This document shows, piece after piece, positions 26,317 through 38,200 of a stretch of 64,000 nt of DNA. A program made the translations under genes and the position numbers. The first letter of the stretch is position 1, and each line of letters opens with the position of its first letter. The notes under the pieces are model-generated. The model was not told the origin of the DNA and ran no database searches. It saw nothing but the letters and a program-made list of their open reading frames with translations. Source of the DNA: Chionoecetes opilio (Eukaryota; Arthropoda; Malacostraca; Decapoda; Majidae); the NCBI GenBank assembly GCA_016584305.1, contig JACEEZ010020100.1, positions 1,567,429 to 1,631,428 of the forward strand. Direction: 5' to 3'.

Positions 26317-27720
26317 AGGGAGGGAAGGAGGAGACATGGCTGGCTTTTCGAATGTCGAGGGAATAACACTATAACAAGGTCATCATTTAGTCTTCGTTTA
26401 ACGCTTTGATTCGTAAAATATGCATTAAAACCTTGCACACTATTAAGCTAAATTGAAACAGAAAATTGTACTTGTCATGGGCTGAAAAAAACAACAGCTA
26501 CAAATTTGAAATATTGTCTTCAAATTTCTTTAAGAGTTAACACGTCCATTAGCCCTCGCGCTGATTTCTATCTCCCGAATACCCGTGTTAAGTTTGTTCA
26601 TCACAGCAGTATCAGATAACAGAGTAACAGAGAGATTAAAATGACCGACCCTGTAGTGATATCGACCCTAAGGATTACATGTGCGGGGAGGAGAAGAACC
26701 TTAACCGGCGATGCTATCAACGAGACACATTAATTAAAGACATTTCTAGCGTCTTCTCCCTACGTGTTGTGATGTGGCCGATGTAACTCCCTTGTTCCCT
26801 TGCTACCGTGTTCACCCAAGGGAGGGAAGACGCTGTATAGGAGGGGGATACGTAGGGATGTGTGTGGGGAGGAAAGGGATAATAGATGAAAGAAACAAAT
26901 GGCCTTTTGAACGTACCCTGATTGAGGTAAGAGAGGAAGAAGGAAAATATGGGTTTAGATGTCAAATTGGAGGAAAATGGGTATACATGAAGAGTTATGG
27001 GTGTTGAGAGTGAGAGGAAAGAGGGCAGGGACAGGAGGCAGAACAAAGGAAAGGTGTACCGGATATAGTGAAGGGCGAATAATGAAGGGAAAGGAAGAAG
27101 GGAGGGAGATAGACGGGACGTTGAAGGATGAAGAAAGGGGTGCAATCAAATCAATCACATGCAACTGAAACTCTGTGTGTAAAAAGGAGAAGTGTATTTA
27201 TAGGTATTATAGGTATTTATTCGTATTTCCTTTGACAGATGTAGGGTACGGAGGGGTCTGATAGATGTATGGGAATAGATAATAAGGGTTCAATAATGGT
27301 GATGTAAATAAGGTTCTCATATTCAAAGAGAAACAGTTAAAACACGTACAAATTATTCTAAGCTAGATGAATTTAGAATTAGATGAAAGATGGGCGAAAT
27401 TGGTTCACAAATAAGGTAGTAAAAGAATGGAACACACTCGGTTACCTCAGTTACTCGTTGTAGGTGCAAACAAGATAGATTGTTTGAAGAGCAGGATAGA
27501 TACACGCGCGATACAAGATGGTGCTAGTTGGTTAGGTAGTAAGTTGGTAGGAGTAATAATATAAAAAAGTAAAAGCAAAGTCGAAAAGCGCATCATTATT
27601 ACTGAAGCCCGTAAACAAGAGATTCTAGTATTCCTTCATGAATTAATACTAGTAAAATCTAGCAAAGTAACATTTACTTAGAGACAATATACCTTGTTTT
27701 TTTCATTCTCGGTAAATAAA
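26317..27720. other. non-repetitive DNA
   Basis: About 1.4 kb with no recognised gene. Purine-rich on the plus strand at 26830-27140, which opens a 142-codon minus frame without motifs. Confidence 0.4.
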
Positions 27721-27722
27721 AT

Positions 27723-27756
27723 AAAATGGAAACTACAAGAGGCCGCGAGACCTACA
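27723..27756 (-). mobile_element. CR1-like LINE 3'-end remnant, copy 3
   Basis: ATGGAAACTACAAGAGGCC followed by GCGAGACCTACA only. Flanks do not extend the match. Assigned by comparison with the longer copies. Confidence 0.5.
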
Positions 27757-28365
<609 letters not shown>

Positions 28366-28455
28366 GAGAAGAGACGATAAGAGAGATAAAGGATCAGATC
28401 AGAGAGAGAGACTGGGAAGAGGAAGAGGAGAGGAGAGACGAGAGAGAGAGAGAGT

Positions 28456-29164
28456 AGAAAATATACAAAAAAATACGATAATTGATGTAAATATAGCTGT
28501 GATTCACTATTTGATTACACGGAGGCTAAATATAAGACCGTAATTATCCCCACCAGTGTGTGTTAACAATAGGGAAAGCAGGAAATTAGTGTCAAGTAAT
28601 TGAATACGTAATATCAAGGTAGATAAGTTCATACTGAACAAAGGGGGAAGAAGTAGAGATCCCAAACACAGCAAGTAATTATTAGCGGGCGGAGATTTAG
28701 TACATCAATGACTAAAATAACACTGATTACGTTAATTAATATCCCCTCCACATGCCTTGATTTGTGTGGCCCACGTGATCATCTTAGCATCCGTTTTTGT
28801 TTTTCTCTCAGATATAATGATGACTAATACCCCTTTAAAAACCTGGATTATTATGAAAAATATGAGCATTTCGTGTCGAGTGGCAAAATCTCACCTCGTA
28901 TACGTCTTCGAATTCATTACACAATTTCCTCAATATGTAAAAGTAATTGCAGACCGTGAAATTCGTATCAGAACAGATTTTACCGAGCGGAAATATATAT
29001 GTGGTGAAAACATGTGTTACAAAAGGGAACAAATCGGTGCAAAGAAGTGTTATGTCTCTGCGATGCATTGTTTTGCCGAAGCCACGTTATGAATATCACA
29101 ACACTGGAAGCTGCGACGTTGTGACTGTGTTTTAATGTAATGTTGATGTAATCGTACTATAGTT
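28456..29164. other. AT-rich spacer
   Basis: A 111-codon plus frame (28757-29092) shows no domain. Nothing recognised. Confidence 0.4.
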
Positions 29165-29560
29165 TACTGAATGGTCATGCGTCCGTCCATCCGTCCGTCC
29201 GTACATAAGAACATAAGGAAGCTATACAATAAGCCCTGAGACCTACACGTGGTAGTTCCTGTTACTTAACACTACCTACATCCACCTTTCATCCCCATCC
29301 ATGAAATTGTCCAGCCTCCTCTTAAAGCTCCCTATTGATTCCGCACAAACTACCTGACGACTGAGTCCATTCCAATCATTAACCACCCTATTTGTGAACC
29401 AGTTTTTCCCTATTTCTTTTTTAAATCTACGCTTTTCGCACAGCAAAGGCTCTCTCATCTCTTGCCCGATTTCAATAAAACTTTCAGGAATGGTTAAGGT
29501 CATCCCTGAAATGGTTGCATATTATTGTGGGGCAGGTTTATAATTTTAATTTATTTAACA
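29165..29560. repeat. dispersed repeat family R, copy split by a LINE fragment
   Basis: The outer parts (ACTGAATGGTCATGCGTCCG at the left; TTTCAGGAATGGTTAAGGTC at 29480-29499) match family R at 22395-22615. The middle is replaced by the LINE fragment at 29203-29462. Confidence 0.55.
29203..29462 (-). pseudogene. CR1-like LINE: C-terminal coding remnant plus octamer tail, copy 4
   Basis: The best copy of the octamer-tailed family. The minus-strand frame (coding part about 29276-29462) contains KNWFTNRVVNDWNGLSRQVV and ESIGSFKRRLDNFMDGDERWM split around a Cys-Ala, then a stop. This F..R.V..WN.L...V..A.S...FK.RLD pattern is the usual C-terminus of CR1/L2-type LINEs. About 75 bases of 3' untranslated DNA follow and end in two TTCTTATG octamers (minus strand). 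Chicken CR1 also ends in a short octamer repeat, which supports a CR1-like placement. 5'-truncated and inactive. Confidence 0.75.
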
Positions 29561-29720
29561 GTGGAGGCAAACAAGATTATTTAGGCTAATGTAACGGAAT
29601 GCCATTTATAATATATATAAAATGATCTTTCTTGTCTCTCTGAGTATCAAATGTAATATGAAAAAAGTACTAAAGTATCGATAACGAGTGAGCACTGAGC
29701 ATATATAATGAAAAATGATC

Positions 29721-30090
<370 letters not shown>

Positions 30091-30365
30091 CACTCAGAAA
30101 TGGGGGTAGGTAGGTATTAAGGGTAGAATTGTTACATCGCACCATCACTACCCTTTTTAAACTCTATGTCCAGGCTGGAGGGTAGATGCTGCCGATTATA
30201 CCCTTCATCTACCCTTTATCTACCCTTTTTAGACGTGAGGCATGAGAAAGGGTATATTTGGGGTTGGAAAAGGGTATATTTGTAAGGGTAGAAAAAGGGT
30301 AGCAGTATTTCATCACTACAAACACCCTTTTTCTACCCTTTTCCTGCCCTTCTTTTCTAAGAGTG
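30091..30365 (-). mobile_element. AAGGGTA-rich MITE, copy 1
   Basis: Inverted ends CACTCAGAAAT ... CTTTTCTAAGAGTG. The interior is densely packed with AAGGGTA and its complement, and contains AGATGCTGCCGATTATACCC. Opposite orientation to copies 2-4. Flanking dinucleotides are CA and TA. Confidence 0.9.
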
Positions 30366-30862
<497 letters not shown>

Positions 30863-31208
30863 CATAAACACGGCATTAAGTGTACAAAACCCTTCGGTTA
30901 GTCTTTCAGGGCATCATGCGTATTACGGGTAACTTCTTTTAGTAATAATAATAATATTAGTCATAATAATAATACGTATTACGGGTAACTTCTTGTAGTA
31001 ATAATAATAATATTAGTCATAATAATAATAATAGTAATAATAATGACAACAACAATAAGGATGATGATAATGATAATGTTAATAGTAATTAAAATATTAA
31101 TAATAATAATTATATAAATAATAAAAACATAACAGTGGGATTTTCGGGACAAGAGGAAGAGAGAGGAGTATGGTCGTGTGGTGACAGTTGCTGAGTGGCA
31201 TTGCCATA

Positions 31209-31491
31209 CACTCTTAGAAAAAAAGGGTAGGAAAAGGGTAGAAAAAGGGTGTTTATAGTGATGAAATACTGCTACCCTTACAAATATACCCTTTTGCAAC
31301 CCTAAATATACCCTTTTCAAACCCCAAATGTACCCTTTCTCAACCCTCTCGTCTAAAAAGGGTAGATAAAGGGTAGATGAAGGGTATAATCAGCAGCATC
31401 TACCCTCCAGCCTGGACATAGGGTATAAAAAGGGTAGTGATGGTGCGATGTAACAATTCTACCCTTAATATACCCCTTATTTCTGAGAGTG
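31209..31491 (+). mobile_element. AAGGGTA-rich MITE, copy 2
   Basis: 283 bp with ends CACTCTTAGAAAA ... ATTTCTGAGAGTG, flanked by TA on both sides. I count six AAGGGTA and five TACCCTT heptamers inside, against far fewer than one expected by chance. A non-reiterated segment GCAGCATCTACCCTCCAGCC is shared by all copies. No open frame, and no transposase homology. Confidence 0.93.
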
Positions 31492-34060
31492 TAGATCCTG
31501 TCAGGGTATGTTGCTTCCAGAATGCATGTCTGGACCGCGGGCACCATGACGACATCGACGCCTTCCACGAGGCGTTGATAGAGAGCATGCTGCATGCTGG
31601 CCAGACTGTTTGGTTTCTGCAGGAAGAGATCAAGGCAGGTACCAGGCTGGAATGAGTTTGTTCGTGAGGCGGAGAGTGCCGCGAGAGAGTCCTTCCTTGA
31701 GTGGAGAGCGGGTGGGGGTCTGCGTGGGGGGCCACTGGTTGAGAGGATGAGGAGCACCAGGGCCAGATTCAAGCTGTGTTTCAGGTGGTGTAATTTATGA
31801 CACATGAGCACCAGCTTCGAGCCCAGTCCCTGGCTGACAAGCTGGCCGCTGGTGACTCCTTTAACTTTTGGCGTGGCGTGCGAAGCACAAACCCGGGCTC
31901 ACACACGCTTCCCCTACGGGTCGATCACGCTGTGGGGGAGGAGGGCATCGACACCATGTAGGGTGACCACTTCAAGTGCATTCTCAACTGCGTGAGGGAC
32001 GAGGAGAGTGAGAATGCCCTGCGTGGCGAGATGCGGGGTGTGACGTTGCAGGGTTTCCGCAGCGTGGTCCACGAGGAAATGAGAGGGATATTGCAAAACC
32101 TCTCCTCCAGTGAGGCTTTGGGTATGGATGGGCTCACTTTTGGGGCATTTAAGTATGCGCCCCCCAGCCTGGTTACATGGCTCTGTCTCTTCATCAATGC
32201 CTGTGTCTGCCAGTACATACCCAATCAGGTCTTGGCAGTGCTTATAGTACCTTTATTTAAGAGCAAAGGGAAGGACCCTGCTAACTCTGGCAATTACAGG
32301 CCCATTACCATAGCGACCGTCCTGTCCAAGGTGCTGGAGAAAGTGGTGCTCCATCGTCTTGAGGCCTACTTGTATACACTGGACAATCAGTTCAGTTATA
32401 AGAAGGGCCTTGGCACTGAGATGTGCGTGTGGACATTGAAGAATATCATTCACTACTACACTTCCAGAAATTCACCTGCTTATCTGTGCTTCCTGGATGC
32501 CAGAAAGGCGTTTGACAGAGTGAATTAATGGCAGTCCTTCAATAAACTTTTAGTCAGGGGTACACCTGGGTACATTATTAATTTATCAATATACTGGTAC
32601 ACTACACAGTAATTTACTGTAAAGTGGGGTCATTCCCTCTCGCTGTCCTTTAGAACAGCCAATGGTATTCGGCAGGGGGGGATTCTATCTCCCTACCTGT
32701 ATAATGACTATAATGTGTACACGGATAATCTCAGTGCCAACCTTCGGGATACAGGTGTCGGCTGCTACATACATGATGGGTGCATCAACTCACTGAGCTA
32801 TGCTGATGATATGGTACTGCTCGTACTCACTGCGGATTTTTTTTTTTTTTTTTTTTTTTTTATAAACATTTGTGCCTATAGCGCCTGTAGGCAGTGGTGA
32901 CCCAGGGCTCGGATGGTAGGCTCTGGAGGTTCACTTGAGGGCTCTGATGATGGTTGGTCCTCGCCCGTAGTGGCGCAGGCAGGATTCTTATAGTGACGCC
33001 TGTGATTAGAGGCTCATGCCGCCCCCCTGTGTCCTCCGATGCACTCGCAATCGAAGGTAGAGTTGATGGGCAGGGCATGTGGGTGTTCTTAGGCCACTCG
33101 ACGGTGCAGAAAGGTTTTGGGTTTCTTCGGGGATCAAACTCGGGTCACCGAGAACGCCAGTCGGAGACGCTAACCACTTCGCTACCGCCTCCCCAACGTT
33201 GGATGCGTTGCAGGACCTCATCAATGTGTGTCAGGTGTATACTGCCAAGCATGACATTGTCTACATCACCACTAAGACAGAGTGCATGGTATTATCACCG
33301 GCACGCACTCAGGTGAATGACCTCAAAACAGCATGGCTCAGTGGGTCTGCCCTCACTTTTGTGGATAGATTCGCATACTTAGGCCATGTTATATCCCACG
33401 ATATGATTGATGATGATGACATCAACAAGCAGACCTCCAAGCTTCTTGTAGTGGGAAATACTCTCCAGAGGAAATTTTCCTACTGTAGCAGAGAGGTGAA
33501 AATGGAGTTATTCAGGAGTCACTGCTACTCTATATACTGCAACTCGCTGTGGTCGCGGATCAAGGTGGCCACTCTGAACTGACTTAAGGTCTGTCACAAT
33601 GACATCCTTAAGAGGCTTCTGGGGCTGCCCAGGTGGTGCAGCTCGTCCATGGTTTTCGCTAGGAACGGGGTGAACAATCTGGATGTGATCCGTCGACACT
33701 CCGTGTTCAGTTCAAGGAGTAGGGTGGAGCTCTCTACGAACTCCATCATCACCTCTGTCAGGCAGAGCTCGGCCTATGTATGTGGACCTATACAACAGCG
33801 GTGGCTGGGCCTGCTGTTTGTACATAATGTGGGGTAGCGCAGGTGTGCTTATAGTACGTATGCTTTCTATGTACAGCAGTGTCTATATTGCCCACATGTA
33901 TATGTTATGTTTTATTTGCTTAAGTACTTAAGTTCACTTCCTCATGTCTGTATGTTATGTTGTCGTCGTGTGTTTTTTTCCTGTATGCCTTCGGGTGAAA
34001 ATAAAATTATTATTATCATTATTATTATTATTATATAATAATAATAATAATAATAATATT
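31492..34060 (+). pseudogene. LINE relic with RT domain, interrupted by a SINE
   Basis: Plus-strand pieces in order. A linker region (31594-31800: SAARESFLEW, ARFKLCFRW) comes first. A frame at 31992-32528 carries NSGNYRPITIATVLSKVLEK and ends in FLDARKAFDRVN. A piece near 32790-32830 carries LSYADDMVLL. After an inserted SINE (32837-33194) the C-terminal RT region resumes (33195-33582: TKTECMVLSP, FAYLGHVIS), then a C-terminal frame (33649-33837). In-frame stops and frameshifts occur throughout, for example TAG at 31958-31960 and TGA at 33580-33582. The 3' end is AATAAA followed by (ATT)n (34000-34060). The family is related to CR1/L2-type elements by motif order, but the clade is uncertain. 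Inactive. Confidence 0.88.
32837..33194 (-). mobile_element. tRNA-derived SINE family B, copy 1 (nested in LINE)
   Basis: Read on the minus strand, GGGGAGGCGGTAGCGAAGTG (A-box region) is followed by a B-box-like GAGTTTGATCC about 50 bases later. A body of about 250 bases and a 25-base poly(A), seen as T at 32837-32861, follow. Body motifs CTCATGCCGCCCCCCTGTG and GTAGAGTTGATGGGCAG are shared with copies at 56200 and 59362. It interrupts the LINE RT frame just after YADD. Confidence 0.85.
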
Positions 34061-34064
34061 GCCT

Positions 34065-34167
34065 AAAAGTCTACCAAGTTAGTGAAACATAAAGTGTTAC
34101 CGCAGCGTTTCTTACTATAATTCCCTGTATGTCCGTCTGTCCAGCTAAGGGTCCGCCATTTCTCTCC

Positions 34168-34175
<8 letters not shown>
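34065..34175 (+). repeat. dispersed repeat family R, copy 3 (left half)
   Basis: GTTAGTGAAACATAAAGTG, ATGTCCGTCTGTCCAGC and TAAGGGTCCGCCATTTCTC match 22395-22500. The match stops where the GT tract begins. Confidence 0.75.
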
Positions 34176-34486
<311 letters not shown>

Positions 34487-34487
<1 letters not shown>

Positions 34488-34987
34488 CCCATGCCAGACC
34501 GCAGGCCCGTCCGTCACGCTCCATCACCGCCGGAATGGTAATCTTTATAACGAATGGGGAAAAAGACAATACGTGATATTAATGACATACCACACTACCA
34601 CAGTCTGCGTCCGGAGCGTAATGGTAAAAGAATATATGCAATTATGATTAAGGACATGCCAGCAATTTTAGATGTGAAAAAATAAGCGAAAATCTTTACA
34701 TAAGAAATATTAGACTAACGAAAATCTTACAATATTTCACGTATGTTCCCAATTAAAACTTGTTTCTTCCTTTCAATTTTTTTATCGCACTATTTAGTAA
34801 TTGTTGAATATAATGTTTATTAATCTATTATGTTAAGGCTTAATGTATAGGTAGGTAGTAGTTTTGAGTTTGTCCCGAATACAGATACGTATAAATGGCA
34901 GTATTTTACCGGTGCACGCAGCTTCGAGGCAGCAATGCAGACACGAAATTTCTTGGCTTGACGCGCACATTGCAGAAGTGGTGCAGT
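34487..34987. other. unassigned spacer
   Basis: Nothing recognised. Confidence 0.4.
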
Positions 34988-35197
34988 TCAACCCCTTAAC
35001 ACCCAGATCTTTCCTTTGATATATGAAATCGTCTGTTGTTAGCCATAAAATTACGAAAAAGTATCTTAATATACCAAATTAGTTAGTAAACAAGGATACT
35101 AAACAGGTCATATCTATAAAATATTGCTTATATTCACTTATCATCTAAAGGTAGCCAAATTACAATGGAAATTACGTTCTGGGTCTCAAGGGGTTAA
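34988..35197 (-). mobile_element. TTAA-bounded MITE (piggyBac-like), copy C
   Basis: Minus-strand orientation. Starts TTAACCCCTTGAGACCCAGA at 35197 and retains TTTGGCTACC and ATGGCTAACAACAGAC. The other end is degraded (TTCA instead of TTAA). It lies about 80 bases left of the 22-bp megasatellite. Confidence 0.8.
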
Positions 35198-35279
35198 GGA
35201 TACCAAAACACGTTAATCATTACCGTAAGATATGCAGCGATGACTGACATAAGCGGTAATGAGTCCCTATATATAGAGA

Positions 35280-38200
35280 AAGCAGAAATAGTCCCAAGAA
35301 ATAGCAGAGATAGTCCCAAGAAATAGCAGAAATATTCCCAAGAAACAGCAGAAATATTCCCAAGAAATAACATAAATAGTCCCAAGAAACAGCAGAAATA
35401 GTCCCAAGAAACAGCAGAAATAGTCCCAAGAAATAGCAGAGATAGTCCCAAGAAACAGCAGAAATAGTCCCAAGAAACAGCAGAAATAGTCCCAAGAAAC
35501 AGCAGAAATAGTCCCAAGAAATAGCAGAGATAAACCCAAGAAACAGCAGAAATAGTCCCAAGAAATAGCAGATATAGTCCCAAGAAATAGCAGAAATTGT
35601 CCCAAGAAACAGCAGAAATAGTCCCAAGAAATAACAGAAATAGTCCCAAGAAATAGCAGAATTAGTCCCAAGAAACAGCAGAAATAGTCCCAAGAAACAG
35701 CAGAAAGAGTCCCAAGAAACAGCAGAAATAGTCCCAAGAAACAGCAGAAATAGTCCCAAGAAATAGCGGAGATAGTCCCAAGAAACTGCAGAAATAGTCG
35801 CAAGAAACAGCAGAAATAGTCCCAAGAAACAGCAGAAATAGTCCCAAGAAACAGCAGAAATATTCCCAAGAAACAACAGATATAGTCCCAAGAAATAGCA
35901 GAAATAGTCCCAAGAAATAGCAGAAATAGTCCCAAGAAACAGCAGAAATATTCCCAAGAAATAGCAGAAATAGTCCCAAGAAACTGCAGAAATAGTCCCA
36001 AGAAACAACAAAAATAGTCCCAAGAAATAGCAGAAATAGTCCCAAGAAATAGCAGAAATAGTCCCAAGAAACAGCAGAAATAGTCCCAAGAAACAGCAGA
36101 AATAGTCTCAAGAAACAACAGGAATAGTCCCAAGAACCAGCAGAAATAGTCCCAAGAAACTGCAGAAATAGTCCCAAGAAACAACAGAAATAGTCCCAAG
36201 AACCAGCAGAAACAGTCCCAAGAAACAACAGAAATAGTCCCAAGGACCAGCAGAAATAGTCTCAAGAAACTGCAGAAATAGTCCCAAGAAACAGCAGAAA
36301 TAGTCCCAAGAAACAGCAGAAATAGTCCCAAGAAACAACAGAAATAGTCCCAAGAACCAGCAGAAATAGTCCCAAGAAATAGCAGAAATATTCCCAAGAA
36401 ATAGCAGAAATAGTCCCAAGAAACTGCAGAAATAGTCCCAAGAAACAACATAAATAGTCCCAAGAAACTGCAGAAATAGTCCCAAGAAACAACAGAAATA
36501 GTCCCAAGAACCAGCAGAAATAGTCCCAAGAAACAGAAGAAATAGTCCCAAGAAACAACAGAAATAGTCCCAAGAAACAGCAGAAATAGTCCCAAGAAAC
36601 AGCAGAAATAGTCTCAAGAAACAATAGGAATAGTCCCAAGAACCAGCAGAAATAGTCCCAAGAAACTGCAGAAATAGTCCCAAGAAACAACAGAAATAGT
36701 CCCAAGAACAAGCAGAAATAGTCCCAAGAAACAACAGAAATAGTCCCAAGGACCAGCAGAAATAGTCCCAAGAAACTGCAGAAATAGTCCCAAGAAACAG
36801 CAGAAATAGTCCCAAGAAACAGCAGAAATAGTCCCAAGAAACAACACAAATAGTCCCAAGAACCAGCAGAAATAGTCCCAAGAAACAGCAGAAATATTCC
36901 CAAGAAATAGCAGAAATAGTCCCAAGAAACTGCAGAAATAGTCCCAAGAAACAACAGAAATAGTCCCAAGAAACAGCAGAAATAGTCCCAAGAAACAACA
37001 GAAATAGTCCCAAGAACCAGCAGAAATAGTCCCAAGAAACAGAAGAAATAGTCCCAAGAAACAACAGAAATAGTCCCAAGAAACAGCAGAAATAGTCCCA
37101 AGAAACTGCAGAAATAGTCCAAGAAATAGAAGAAATAGTCCAAGAAACAGCAGAAATAGTCCAAGAAACAGCAGAAATAGTCCCAAGAAACTGCAGAAAT
37201 AGTCCCAAGAAATAGAAGAAATAGTCCCAAGGAACAGCAGAAATAGTCCAAGAAACTGCAGAAATAGTCCCAAGAAATAGAAGAATAGTCCCAAGAAATA
37301 GAAGAAATAGTCCCAAGAAACAGCAGAAATAGTCCCAAGAAACAGCAGAAATAGTCCCAAGAAACTGCAGAAATAGTCCCAAGAAATAGAAGAAATAGTC
37401 CCAAGAAATAGAAGAAATAGTCCCAAGAAACAGCAGAAATAGTCCCAAGAAACAGCAGAAATAGTCCCAAGAAACTGCAGAAATAGTCCCAAGAAACAGC
37501 AGAAATAGTCCCAAGAAACTGCAGAAATAGTCCCAAGAAACTGCAGAAATAGTCCCAAGAAACAGCAGAAATAGTCCCAAGAAACAGCAGAAATAGTCCC
37601 AAGAAACTGCAGAAATAGTCCCAAGAAACAGCACAAATAGTCCCAAGAAACTGCAGAAATAGTCCCAAGAAATAGAAGAAATAGTCCCAAGAAATAGAAG
37701 AAATAGTCCCAAGAAATAGAAGAAATAGTCCCAAGAAACAGCAGAAATAGTCCCAAGAAACTGCAGAAATAGTCCCAAGAAATAGAAGAAATAGTCCCAA
37801 GAAATAGAAGAAATAGTCCCAAGAAACAGCAGAAATAGTCCCAAGAAACAACATAAATAGTCCCAAGAACCAGCAGAAATAGTCCCAAGAAACAGAAGAA
37901 ATAGTCCCAAGAAACAGCAGAAATAGTCCCAAGAAACAACAGAAATAGTCCCAAGAAACAGCAGAAATAGTCCCAAGAAACAACAGAATTAGTCCCAAGA
38001 AACAGCAGAAATAGTCCCAAGAAACAACAGGAATAGTCCCAAGAACCAGCAGAAATAGTCCCAAGAAATAGAAGAAAGAGTCCCAAGAAATAGCAGAAAT
38101 AGTCCCAAGAAACTGCAGAAATAGTCCCAAGAAACAACAGAAATAGTCCCAAGAAACAGCAGAAATAGTCCCAAGAAACAACAGAAATAGTCCCAAGAAC

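Noticed and set aside
33120..33194. Minus-strand tRNA-Ser/Leu gene
   Set aside because: It is the head of SINE B. Three copies in the window share the same non-tRNA body, and the cloverleaf is degraded.
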